Positions 7,581-14,252 of a DNA stretch of 17,209 nucleotides are shown here, one piece after another. Position 1 is the stretch's first letter. Each line of letters opens with the position of its first letter. Under the pieces are notes generated by a model. The model saw only the letters and a list, made by a program, of their open reading frames with translations, was not told where the DNA came from and searched no databases. Source of the DNA: a bacterium (lineage in GTDB: Bacteria > Patescibacteriota > Minisyncoccia > Minisyncoccales > CG1-02-41-26); NCBI GenBank assembly GCA_018400675.1, contig JAGYMG010000007.1, positions 1 through 17,209 on the forward strand, given 5' to 3'. Position numbers and translations under genes: made by a program.

Positions 7581-7664
7581 GGGCGAGTGATGGAATCGGC
7601 AGACATCTATGCTTGAGGGGCATAGGGGAATTATCCCGTGAGGGTTCAAGTCCCTCCTCGCCCA
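7581..7664 (+). tRNA. tRNA-Leu(GAG), no encoded CCA
   Basis: Class II tRNA with a long variable arm: acceptor GGGCGAG/CTCGCCC, anticodon stem TATGC/GCATA, loop TTGAGGG giving GAG, variable hairpin GGGG..TCCC, T stem GAGGG/CCCTC, discriminator A. It is followed by CTC, so CCA must be added after transcription. Confidence 0.93.
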
Positions 7665-7689
7665 CTCATAGTTAGCAATAGTTCTGTGT

Positions 7690-7715
7690 GAGAAAGGCAA
7701 TGCCTTTCTCTTTTT
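7690..7715 (+). terminator. Rho-independent terminator of rplS-tRNA-Leu
   Basis: Perfect 9-bp stem GAGAAAGGC/GCCTTTCTC with a three-base loop AAT, followed by TTTTT. On the other strand no U run follows, so it should act mainly on plus-strand transcription before the convergent antiporter gene. Confidence 0.9.
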
Positions 7716-7727
7716 CTATCCTAAAGA

Positions 7728-8990
7728 TTAGGGACGGAAATCAGGCAGAGCCACGCTGGGCTCTTCCGTATCAGGCTCTGCTGACTCTAATTTTTCTAAT
7801 GCCATTGGTTCTTTAGTCCTGAAAGCAAACCGGGCATAGAAAACTAATATACTAGTATAGATTATACTAAACATTATTACAGGATAGGCCAACTGGCTTA
7901 AAAACTGACTGCCGATAAGAACCAATAGAGCTGATTCAGTCAGCCCCTTAGGGTACATAATTTTAACAATAAACCTATCCATCTCTGGTAATGCCCAATG
8001 AAAGAATGTCTCAAAGATTCCCCATCTAAGTAAGAGCAAGGCAATAGCTATAAAAGCACCCCAGAGGATATATAATGGTTCTGAAAAATTAATAGATATC
8101 CCCATAAAAATAAAGAAATAAGTCTTTAAAAGAAAAGCTAAAGAAGAAAAAAGCGTTTTCTCCTTTTCAGCAAGATAAAAATCTCTATTCTTAGAGAGAA
8201 GCCTTAAAATACTCAAATTGCTATCCTTTAAATTAGCTAAGGTAATACCAAAAACAAAAACCGCAATAGCCCCATTAGCTCCTATCCATTCAGCAAGCCC
8301 AAAAATAACAAGAATAAGAGCAGGCGTAGCAAATAGTGTATTGTGCAACCCGCGCAGCTTCATAAGTACCCAGGGCCAAATCCATCCCCAGAACCCTCCC
8401 CAGATAATTGAAAGAGTAAATACTGTAATTAATCTTCTTATTGCTGACAATAAGCTAAAACTATCTGCTGTTAAAGCCTCCATTGCTGCTACTACTAAAA
8501 CAATAACTACTATATTGTTCAGAATAGACTCTACCTTAAGCAGGGACTGTGTCTTTTTGCTTAATCCTAAATTTTGAATAAGAGGGATTATAACAGCAGC
8601 TGATGTACTCCCCAGGATAGTACCAATAGCTATTCCCCAGGCTAAGGGCATATCAAAGAGAAAAACACTAATACCAGCTACAATAACAATGGTTGCGGCT
8701 AGATTTAGAAAAATCAAACTAAGACCTCCTCCCAATGAACTCCAGAGAGCCCCTAACTTCATCCGGAGGCCTGCTTCAAAAAGAATAATACTTAAAGCAA
8801 TTAAAGCAAATAGTTGGCCAAAGCGTTCTATTAGCTGAATATCGATCAATCCTGTTAAAGGGCCTAATATAAGACCGACAATAAATAAAAGCAGAACATC
8901 AGGAATATAATAACGCCTGGTAATATAGGAAAAAACAAGAGAAATAAAAAGCAAAAGTCCGAGAGCAGCAATAATAAGGGCATCTATCAT
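7728..8990 (-). CDS. CPA-family cation/proton antiporter-like membrane protein
   Basis: A 420-residue, very hydrophobic protein with about 11-13 predicted helices, matching the sodium/hydrogen exchanger (CPA) fold. Recognisable elements are the N-terminal IPDVLLLFIVGLILGPLTGL (29-48), LFEAGLRMKLGAL (70-82), the cross-over helix ILGSTSAAVIIPLIQNL (125-141) and VESILNNIVVIVLV (153-166). Family members normally carry ND or DD where this one has Asn158-Asn159, and the Thr-Asp seen in many CPA1 members is Thr129-Ser130. Ion exchange may therefore be altered or lost. There is no TrkA-N domain; the C-terminal tail (about 390-420) is acidic. It is transcribed alone, convergent to rplS-tRNA-Leu, with no visible Shine-Dalgarno. 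The ion specificity is not readable. Confidence 0.88.
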   Translation of the reverse strand: MIDALIIAALGLLLFISLVFSYITRRYYIPDVLLLFIVGLILGPLTGLIDIQLIERFGQLFALIALSIILFEAGLRMKLGALWSSLGGGLSLIFLNLAATIVIVAGISVFLFDMPLAWGIAIGTILGSTSAAVIIPLIQNLGLSKKTQSLLKVESILNNIVVIVLVVAAMEALTADSFSLLSAIRRLITVFTLSIIWGGFWGWIWPWVLMKLRGLHNTLFATPALILVIFGLAEWIGANGAIAVFVFGITLANLKDSNLSILRLLSKNRDFYLAEKEKTLFSSLAFLLKTYFFIFMGISINFSEPLYILWGAFIAIALLLLRWGIFETFFHWALPEMDRFIVKIMYPKGLTESALLVLIGSQFLSQLAYPVIMFSIIYTSILVFYARFAFRTKEPMALEKLESAEPDTEEPSVALPDFRP

Positions 8991-9051
8991 AATTTAAAAA
9001 TTGATTAATATTATGTTTTTATTTTAGCAAAAAAATAACTCTTTAGCGATC

Positions 9052-9079
9052 TTGATTTATGTCTTAGATCTGCTAAGAT
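9052..9079 (+). promoter_or_regulatory. Probable promoter of the tRNA-Val/Phe/Gly cluster
   Basis: TTGATT (9052-9057), a 16-base spacer and TAAGAT (9074-9079), with an extended -10 TG at 9071-9072. The start would be near 9087, about 30 bases before the first tRNA. The rest of the 127-base gap (8991-9117) holds nothing else I can name. Confidence 0.45.
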
Positions 9080-9117
9080 AATAAAGAACGCTAGGATTAT
9101 CCTCCTAAGACTCTTCT

Positions 9118-9190
9118 GGGCGGGTAGCTCAGTGGCTAGAGCGCTTCTCTTACACAGAAGAAGTCAGAGGTTCAAATCCTCTCTCGCCCA
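9118..9190 (+). tRNA. tRNA-Val(UAC), no encoded CCA
   Basis: Acceptor GGGCGGG/CTCGCCC with one G-U pair, D stem GCTC/GAGC, anticodon stem CTTCT/AGAAG, loop CTTACAC giving TAC, T stem AGAGG/CCTCT, discriminator A followed by CAG. Confidence 0.94.
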
Positions 9191-9219
9191 CAGTTCCTTA
9201 TATCCATTTTTAGTAAAAA

Positions 9220-9292
9220 GCCGCGGTAGCCAAGGTGGTCAAGGCACATGTCTGAAAAACATGGGATTTCGGTTCGACTCCGAACCGCGGCA
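9220..9292 (+). tRNA. tRNA-Phe(GAA), no encoded CCA
   Basis: Acceptor GCCGCGG/CCGCGGC, D stem GCC/GGC, anticodon stem CATGT/ACATG, loop CTGAAAA giving GAA, T stem TTCGG/CCGAA with loop TTCGACT, discriminator A followed by CCC. Confidence 0.95.
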
Positions 9293-9301
9293 CCCCTAAA
9301 T

Positions 9302-9377
9302 GCGGGAGTAGCTCAGCTGGTAGAGCGTTTCGTTGCCAACGAAAAGATCGCGGGTTCGAATCCCGTCTCCCGCTCCA
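9302..9377 (+). tRNA. tRNA-Gly(GCC), CCA encoded
   Basis: Acceptor GCGGGAG/CTCCCGC, D stem GCTC/GAGC, anticodon stem TTTCG/CGAAA, loop TTGCCAA giving GCC, T stem GCGGG/CCCGT, discriminator T as usual for bacterial tRNA-Gly, and CCA at 9375-9377. Confidence 0.95.
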
Positions 9378-9393
9378 AAAAAGAGAAATACTA

Positions 9394-9422
9394 TTGACAC
9401 TAAGCCTAAGATATGCTATATT
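9394..9422 (+). promoter_or_regulatory. Strong sigma70-type promoter of the 3D-domain gene
   Basis: Consensus TTGACA (9394-9399), a 17-base spacer and TATATT (9417-9422), with an extended -10 TG at 9414-9415. It is the closest match to consensus in this window. The start is predicted at about 9429-9431, right at the base of the hairpin in the leader. Confidence 0.8.
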
Positions 9423-9430
9423 TATTGTAG

Positions 9431-9451
9431 ATCCCTATCCACATTAGGGAT
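9431..9451 (+). promoter_or_regulatory. Leader hairpin covering a possible ribosome-binding site
   Basis: Seven-bp perfect stem ATCCCTA/TAGGGAT with a seven-base loop, at the predicted 5' end of the mRNA. The 3' arm contains AGGGA, the only Shine-Dalgarno-like element before the ATG at 9462 (11 bases away), so the hairpin could limit translation or protect the 5' end. The U-rich bases after it make an attenuator a weaker alternative. Confidence 0.4.
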
Positions 9452-9461
9452 TTTAATATAT

Positions 9462-9968
9462 ATGATATTGCCTAAAAAATGGTATTTCCTGATTCTCATC
9501 ATTTTGATACTGATTTCTGGGATATTTCCTTTTTATCTGCTACAGGGGAGGCAAGTAAAAGCAGAAACCGATATTGATCTCAACGATCAGCCCTTTTTTG
9601 ATTTGCAGTTAGTTCAAGGAGATAGTCTGCTACCTAATATTACCCCTCCCGCATTAAGAGTAGAAACAGTCAACAGTTTTAAAGTAATTGTTACTGCCTA
9701 TTCTTCTAGCGTCTGGGAAACCCAAGGAGATCCCTTTATCACTGCTTCTGGGGAAAGAGTAAGAGACGGTATTGTGGCTAATAATCTCTTAGCTTTTGGA
9801 ACAAAGATAAGGTTGCCTGAAATATTCGATGATAAGATATTTGAAGTTACTGATCGTATGCATGCCAGGAAGAGCAGTTATCATGTTGACATCTGGTTCC
9901 CCTCTAGAGAATCTGCTCTGGAGTTTGGAGCTAAGTTGACAGAAATGGAAATTTTGGAAACCGACTAA
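9462..9968 (+). CDS. Exported or anchored 3D (Asp-Asp-Asp) domain protein
   Basis: 168 residues. The N-terminus has KK, then a hydrophobic helix at about 7-27, so the protein is exported and either membrane-anchored or cleaved. The rest is a 3D domain, the double-psi beta-barrel found in MltA and YabE/YuiC-type peptidoglycan-cleaving proteins: VTAYSSS at 77-83, ITASGERVRDGIVA at 93-106, Asp131 in EVTDRM and Asp143 in HVDIWF near the end. A role in cell-wall turnover is inferred from the family. The start is ATG 9462, not the upstream frame at 9333, which runs through tRNA-Gly. It has its own strong promoter and its own terminator. Confidence 0.88.
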   Translation: MILPKKWYFLILIILILISGIFPFYLLQGRQVKAETDIDLNDQPFFDLQLVQGDSLLPNITPPALRVETVNSFKVIVTAYSSSVWETQGDPFITASGERVRDGIVANNLLAFGTKIRLPEIFDDKIFEVTDRMHARKSSYHVDIWFPSRESALEFGAKLTEMEILETD

Positions 9969-9982
9969 AATAAAACCAAAAG

Positions 9983-10017
9983 AAAAACCGCAGCTTTTAG
10001 AGTTGCGGTTTTTTTTA
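9983..10017. terminator. Bidirectional Rho-independent terminator
   Basis: Stem CCGCAGCT/AGTTGCGG (one G-U pair) with loop TTTAG, flanked by A5 on the left and T8 on the right. It ends the plus-strand 3D-domain gene and, read on the minus strand, gives a U run after the stem for the convergent gene ending at 10037. Confidence 0.88.
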
Positions 10018-10036
10018 TTTAAAAAATAGAGCAAAA

Positions 10037-10972
10037 TTAGACGTCCACCCGCTGACAATAGTCTAGCCTTAAACTATCACTCAAGTCCTGGCTAAACTCA
10101 AATAGTCTATCCTCAGGATCCCATTGGTAAGCATCCACTCGACAATCAGTTAAATTCCCATAGGGCTCACCACTGACACTATTACTCCAATGACCACTGT
10201 AGATAACATTCTCCTCTAATAGCATAACCACATTCTCTCCATTCATAACAGATGCCCCTTCAAGGAAAAGAAGAGCGCCAATATTACCATCCTGTTTTTT
10301 AAATTGTGCTATTACCGGCTGATCATTTTCTATTTTCATAAGGGTGAGGTAACTAGTATAGGCACCGCCCTGGCCCAGAGAAATAAGAGCTTCAGCTATA
10401 CCATCACCTGTAATGTCTTTTGTTTCCCAAACAGCAAGAGGTCTTTGTCCGACATGGATGTCTAAAAAATTATCACCTATCATTGCTTCAACGGCTGGTA
10501 ATAGGCTATCCCAGTCAGGTGCTTGAGAGAGATTAATATATTCTCCATATTTAATTTCATCAATCAGATAATCATTACCAAAAAGCTTCAAATAATAATC
10601 ATTTTCCTGATAGCCAATCTCACCCTGACCTGTGTATTCCTGATAAAGCCTTGCTTTAACCCTATAAGCTTTCTCTTCAGTCAGTAATTCTGTTTCTTTT
10701 ATTTCAAAACGACCCATATGGGGATTAGAGGTACCAATAAATGATTGGAGGGTAAGGGTTTCTTTTAACTGACGACTCAGTAACGGCTCAGCAGACTCAA
10801 AATCCCTCTTCTGTTGTGCTTCTAAATAATTAACTACTATTGCTTTAATGTCTTCAGCATCAATTGATTTTTCTTGTCCTCCTTGAAGAGCAGTTTTTTG
10901 AAAAAAGAAAAGATAGCCAAGCAACCCCATTAGAGCTATTAGTATTATCGCTAGAAAAATTTTTTGGTTCAT
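10037..10972 (-). CDS. Membrane-anchored extracytoplasmic protein, unknown function
   Basis: 311 residues: MNQK then one hydrophobic helix at about 5-24, no lipobox Cys, so a signal anchor is likely and the body should lie outside the membrane. Residues about 40-145 look like an NTF2/DUF4878-type small alpha-beta domain (IVVNYLEAQQKRDFESAEPLLS). The second half has DITGDGIAEALISLGQGGAY at 186-205, resembling FG-GAP or calcium-loop motifs. Two Cys occur in the C-terminal part. I do not recognise a specific family. It is the last gene of the minus-strand unit; the ATG is only seven bases after the tRNA-Leu(UAA) discriminator and has no Shine-Dalgarno, so its mRNA may be freed by tRNA processing. 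Confidence 0.72.
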   Translation of the reverse strand: MNQKIFLAIILIALMGLLGYLFFFQKTALQGGQEKSIDAEDIKAIVVNYLEAQQKRDFESAEPLLSRQLKETLTLQSFIGTSNPHMGRFEIKETELLTEEKAYRVKARLYQEYTGQGEIGYQENDYYLKLFGNDYLIDEIKYGEYINLSQAPDWDSLLPAVEAMIGDNFLDIHVGQRPLAVWETKDITGDGIAEALISLGQGGAYTSYLTLMKIENDQPVIAQFKKQDGNIGALLFLEGASVMNGENVVMLLEENVIYSGHWSNSVSGEPYGNLTDCRVDAYQWDPEDRLFEFSQDLSDSLRLDYCQRVDV

Positions 10973-10979
10973 ATTAATG

Positions 10980-11064
10980 TGCCCGGGGTGGGACTTGAAC
11001 CCACAAGGGATGAATCCCAGCAGATTTTAAGTCTACCGCGTATGCCGAATTCCGCCACCCGGGC
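10980..11064 (-). tRNA. tRNA-Leu(UAA), no encoded CCA
   Basis: Class II tRNA: acceptor GCCCGGG/CCCGGGC, anticodon stem GTAGA/TCTGC, loop CTTAAAA giving TAA, long variable arm with GGGAT..ATCCC, T stem GTGGG/CCCAC with loop TTCAAGT, discriminator A followed by CAT. The next CDS starts seven bases downstream. Confidence 0.95.
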
Positions 11065-11083
11065 AATATTTTCTATCATTAAG

Positions 11084-11155
11084 AGGCCAGGATGGGAGTT
11101 GCACCCATGTATAACAGTTTTGCAAACTGCTGCCTTGCTACTTGGCTACCTGGCC
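11084..11155 (-). tRNA. tRNA-Cys(GCA) with unusual D/T-loop contact
   Basis: Acceptor GGCCAGG/CCTGGCC, D stem GCC/GGC, anticodon stem GCAGT/ACTGT, loop TTGCAAA giving GCA, T stem ATGGG/CCCAT and discriminator T, as expected for tRNA-Cys. The T loop is TGCAACT (G at position 55 instead of U) and the D loop AAGTAGCAA has A at position 18 where G is nearly universal. All stems are intact, so it looks functional. No encoded CCA. It lies 31 bases after rbfA. Confidence 0.9.
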
Positions 11156-11186
11156 TTATTAATCTTAAAAAAAGAAACTGTCGATA

Positions 11187-11537
11187 TCAAGCATCATCTG
11201 CTTTCTTTATCTCATTTAACAACTTATCAACCCGATCCGCCTTCTGTTCTATTCTTTCCTTGTGGAATATTATCTTGGGGACAATTCTCATCTTCAGACG
11301 CTTGTTAAGGAATTGCTGAATAAAATATATGTTCTTATTGAGGATATTAAAAATTCTTTTTTCCTGAGAATCCGGAATAATCGAGATATATATTTTCACC
11401 TGGCTGAGATTAGGGGAAACAGCTGCCCGGGTAATTGTCACCAAAGCATCACTAGGTAAATCAATTTCCTTTAATATGATCCACCCCAACTCTCTTTTAA
11501 TCAACTCGTTAATTTTTTTTATCCTTTCTTCGGTCAC
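11187..11537 (-). CDS. rbfA: Ribosome-binding factor A
   Basis: RbfA is a small KH-like protein that matures the 30S subunit by acting on the 5' end region of 16S rRNA. The 116 residues match the family: MTEERIKKINELIKRELGWII at the start, DALVTITRAAVSPNLSQVKIYISI in the middle, and LNKRLKMRIVPKIIFHKERIEQKADRVDKLLNEI near the end, with the usual V/I-P-x-I/L segment. The start is GTG with no visible Shine-Dalgarno; the stop is TGA. It follows infB by 18 bases, the common infB-rbfA order. Confidence 0.95.
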   Translation of the reverse strand: MTEERIKKINELIKRELGWIILKEIDLPSDALVTITRAAVSPNLSQVKIYISIIPDSQEKRIFNILNKNIYFIQQFLNKRLKMRIVPKIIFHKERIEQKADRVDKLLNEIKKADDA

Positions 11538-11555
11538 AATTATTATAAGAATTTA

Positions 11556-13091
11556 TTAACCTAAGCCGCTTTTTTCTCTGGTCTCTTGATATAGTTTTAT
11601 AAAATCACCATCCTCAATTCTTACGTCAGACTCGAATAAGAGACCACATTCACTGCCCTTCTTACTCTTTACTACGTCCTTCCTATTCTCCTGAATATTA
11701 ATAATTTTCCCTTTACCTACGGTAGCGCCATCCCTGATAATTTCTGACTCCCTGCCTTTTTCTATCTCTCCCTCTGCTACTATTCCACCAACAGTCTGTC
11801 TTTTTTTTCTCTTACTAAAAACAGCTGTTATTTCTATTGCGCCCGTATCTTTTCTTATTGTTTCCGCTGATAATAATCCTTCCATTGTTTCTCTGATCCC
11901 TTGGACTAATTCGTAAATAACATCAAAAATTCTCACCCGTATCTTTTTTTGGAGAATCAAGCTAGTGGCATTACTGTCTGTTTTTATCCTAAAACCAAAA
12001 ATAGCAGCCTTAGAAGAATCAGCTAATTTAACGTCTGATTCCTGGATATCACCAACATCACTCTTGAGAATCCTTAAGACCACTTTCTCCTGAGGAATAT
12101 TCTTAAGGACAGCCTCAATTGCCTCTAAGCTACCCAAGACATCTGCTTTTAGAATTATATTGAGCACCTTCTTGCTCTCATCTACAAAAAAGACTGACGG
12201 CTCTTCTTTCTCTTTCTCTTGTTCTTTCCTAATATTCTCCAAAGCCTGGGAGCTATCTGGATAAAAGACAACTTTATCGCCTACCCGGGGAGTGCTTTCA
12301 AAACCCAAGACGCTGACCGGTTGGCCAGGGATAGCTGTCTCAAGAGGCTTACCCTGAAAATCCTTCATCATTCTTATCTTCCCCCAAGTAGTATCAGTGG
12401 CAATAACATCCTGCTCTTTCAAAACTCCTTTTTCTAAAATAATGGTAGCTATAGGCCCTTTCTGAGAATCTAATAATGATTCTATAATCGTGCCTGCAGC
12501 TGGTTGAGAAAGATCAACTGTCAATTCTTCCATGTCAGCCACCAAGAGTATTAGTTCTAAAAGTTGCTCTATGCCTTGACCTGTCTTGGCTGACAATTCA
12601 ACTGAAGGGATATTACCACCCAGGGACTCTACCAGAATATCGTTTTTGGATAACTCTGTTTTTACTTTTTCTATTTGGGCGTTAGGTTTATCTATCTTAT
12701 TAAAAGCAACAGCCAGAGGAAGGCCTGCTTTTTTAACCAGCTGGATAGCCTCTTTAGTCTGGGCTTTAACCCCATCATCAGCAGCTACAACCAAAACAAT
12801 GACATCAGCTGTCTTGGCCCCGCGGGCTCTCATGGCTGAAAAAGCTTCATGGCCAGGTGTATCTATAAAGGTTATTCTTTTTTTCTCCCCCGGTTTATCG
12901 TCCTCTAAAACTACTTCATAAGCTCCTATGTGTTGGGTAATACCGCCGCTTTCTTTCTCGGTTATTTTTAAATCCCTTATTTTTTCCAAAATAGAAGACT
13001 TACCATGGTCAACATGGCCTAAGACAACCACTACTGGTGCTTTCTTTATTATCTTTTTTTCTAGGGTTGACATATAAGCATAATAACTCAA
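11556..13091 (-). CDS. infB: Translation initiation factor IF-2 (short form)
   Basis: IF-2 is the GTPase that places initiator fMet-tRNA on the 30S subunit and promotes subunit joining. With 511 residues this form lacks the long N-terminal extension. GTPase motifs (numbered from TTG 13091) are G1 GHVDHGKS at 25-32, the switch ITQHIGAYEV at 51-60, G3 DTPGHEAF at 77-84, G4 NKID at 131-134 and G5 SAK at 167-169. Domain II, III and C-terminal tRNA-binding segments follow (ILKADVLGSLEAIEAVL near 315-330). Start choice is uncertain: TTG 13091 has AGGGGG four bases upstream, while ATG 13073 (six codons later) lacks a Shine-Dalgarno at normal spacing. It lies 53 bases after tRNA-Ser and leads into rbfA. 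nusA is not adjacent. Confidence 0.96.
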   Translation of the reverse strand: MSYYAYMSTLEKKIIKKAPVVVVLGHVDHGKSSILEKIRDLKITEKESGGITQHIGAYEVVLEDDKPGEKKRITFIDTPGHEAFSAMRARGAKTADVIVLVVAADDGVKAQTKEAIQLVKKAGLPLAVAFNKIDKPNAQIEKVKTELSKNDILVESLGGNIPSVELSAKTGQGIEQLLELILLVADMEELTVDLSQPAAGTIIESLLDSQKGPIATIILEKGVLKEQDVIATDTTWGKIRMMKDFQGKPLETAIPGQPVSVLGFESTPRVGDKVVFYPDSSQALENIRKEQEKEKEEPSVFFVDESKKVLNIILKADVLGSLEAIEAVLKNIPQEKVVLRILKSDVGDIQESDVKLADSSKAAIFGFRIKTDSNATSLILQKKIRVRIFDVIYELVQGIRETMEGLLSAETIRKDTGAIEITAVFSKRKKRQTVGGIVAEGEIEKGRESEIIRDGATVGKGKIINIQENRKDVVKSKKGSECGLLFESDVRIEDGDFIKLYQETREKSGLG

Positions 13092-13144
13092 TTATCCCCC
13101 TATTTCAAGGAGGATCGCTAGTCAGTATTTGAGAAAAACATTAG

Positions 13145-13228
13145 CGGAGGGGGCAGGATTCGAACCTGCGCGGGAATTATCCCACTGCTTTTCGAAAGCA
13201 GCGCTATAAGCCACTCAGCCACCCCTCC
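13145..13228 (-). tRNA. tRNA-Ser(CGA), no encoded CCA
   Basis: Class II tRNA: acceptor GGAGGGG/CCCCTCC, anticodon stem CTGCT/AGCAG, loop TTCGAAA giving CGA, long variable arm GGGA..TCCC, T stem GCAGG/CCTGC with loop TTCGAAT, discriminator G as expected for Ser. Its first base directly follows the stop codon of the upstream reductase gene. Confidence 0.94.
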
Positions 13229-14182
13229 TTAATTAATAGCATCGTTATTCCAGTGTATTTCTCGTGGTAACAAGAAAGAAAAATAATTGTCAGCGTAATG
13301 AACTAACCATCGCTCTATTTTCCCTTTTCTTATCCTAGGCCCAAAAAAACTGACTACTGCCTGACGATAACCCTGCAAGTCAGGGAAATGCTTAACAAGC
13401 ATATCAGCTGCTGTTAAGCCCCAGATAATGCCGCCGCCGCTCCAGGGTTTGGTCAATCCAGCGCTGTCGCCACAAAGAGTAATATTGTTACTCTCAGGCA
13501 AAACTATATTCTCCGGCACCAAATGAGATTTTAGCTCTTGCGGATTAAATATTATTTTTCTCTTCCTTAAAAAATCAAAAAAATACTTTTTAACTTTATC
13601 GGGAGCAGCCAGAGCTCCATATTCAAGAAATTCTCCTCGTGGTACTTTCCAGATAAAGCCTGTTTTGATTGGCCAAGTTTCTGCCTGATGGGAATAATTC
13701 TTTTTAGCTATTCTTAAGAAGATACCACTCCGTAGTAATGGCTGGCTCAAGTCTAATCTTTTTCTTGTCCCTGACAAGGCTCCATCACAAGCGATGATTT
13801 TATCAAAACCTTCTAATTTTTCATTAATAGACTTATTAAAAACTATATTCACGCCTTTCTTTTGAGCCAGTTGGCCTAAACGTTTATCCAGTTCGGTCCG
13901 ATTAATAACTAAATGGGGGGATTGCAATCGTAGAATAACATTCTTACGGGAAAAATGAATAAGAAAAGAATTTAGTTTGTTTTCTGAAGGAATCACCTGG
14001 GGAGGAATAAACCTTTCCAACCGCTGAGAAACAATACCCGAACAAGCTTTTCCTCCTAAGCCGCTTTTTCTTTCAAAAACAACTACTTCTCTTTCTCTTC
14101 CTGCTAAGCGCCAGGCAAGATAAAGGCCAATGATACCACCCCCAATAATAGCAATCCTTATTTTCTTTGAACTCGTATTCAT
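13229..14182 (-). CDS. FAD-dependent oxidoreductase, geranylgeranyl-reductase-like
   Basis: 317 residues with an N-terminal FAD Rossmann motif IAIIGGGIIGLYLAWRLA at 10-27, an acidic ribose-binding residue at the end of strand 2 (VVFERK, E37) and the second FAD motif CGDSAGLTKPWSGGGI at 237-252. This pair, together with the GKACSGIV segment at 44-51, resembles the geranylgeranyl reductase/PHBH-type flavoproteins that reduce isoprenoid chains or hydroxylate aromatics. The exact substrate is unknown; isoprenoid or lipid reduction is my inference. It is about 60-90 residues shorter than most geranylgeranyl reductases. Its TAA ends exactly at the first base of tRNA-Ser, so it probably heads the operon with tRNA-Ser, infB and rbfA. 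No Shine-Dalgarno and no convincing promoter were found in the 70 bases upstream. Confidence 0.82.
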   Translation of the reverse strand: MNTSSKKIRIAIIGGGIIGLYLAWRLAGREREVVVFERKSGLGGKACSGIVSQRLERFIPPQVIPSENKLNSFLIHFSRKNVILRLQSPHLVINRTELDKRLGQLAQKKGVNIVFNKSINEKLEGFDKIIACDGALSGTRKRLDLSQPLLRSGIFLRIAKKNYSHQAETWPIKTGFIWKVPRGEFLEYGALAAPDKVKKYFFDFLRKRKIIFNPQELKSHLVPENIVLPESNNITLCGDSAGLTKPWSGGGIIWGLTAADMLVKHFPDLQGYRQAVVSFFGPRIRKGKIERWLVHYADNYFSFLLPREIHWNNDAIN

Positions 14183-14252
14183 ATAACGAATAACCGAACC
14201 TGGCTGAGATCAGTTTATCAAATAATCAAAATAATAATAAAGAGGTAATTAT

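Noticed and set aside
9333..9461. N-terminal extension of the 3D-domain protein
   Set aside because: It starts inside tRNA-Gly and crosses the strong promoter; the signal-anchor helix begins right after ATG 9462.
10964..11308. Plus-strand frame of 114 residues, and a 75-residue frame beside it
   Set aside because: Both are antisense to tRNA-Leu, tRNA-Cys and rbfA and have no independent coding signs.
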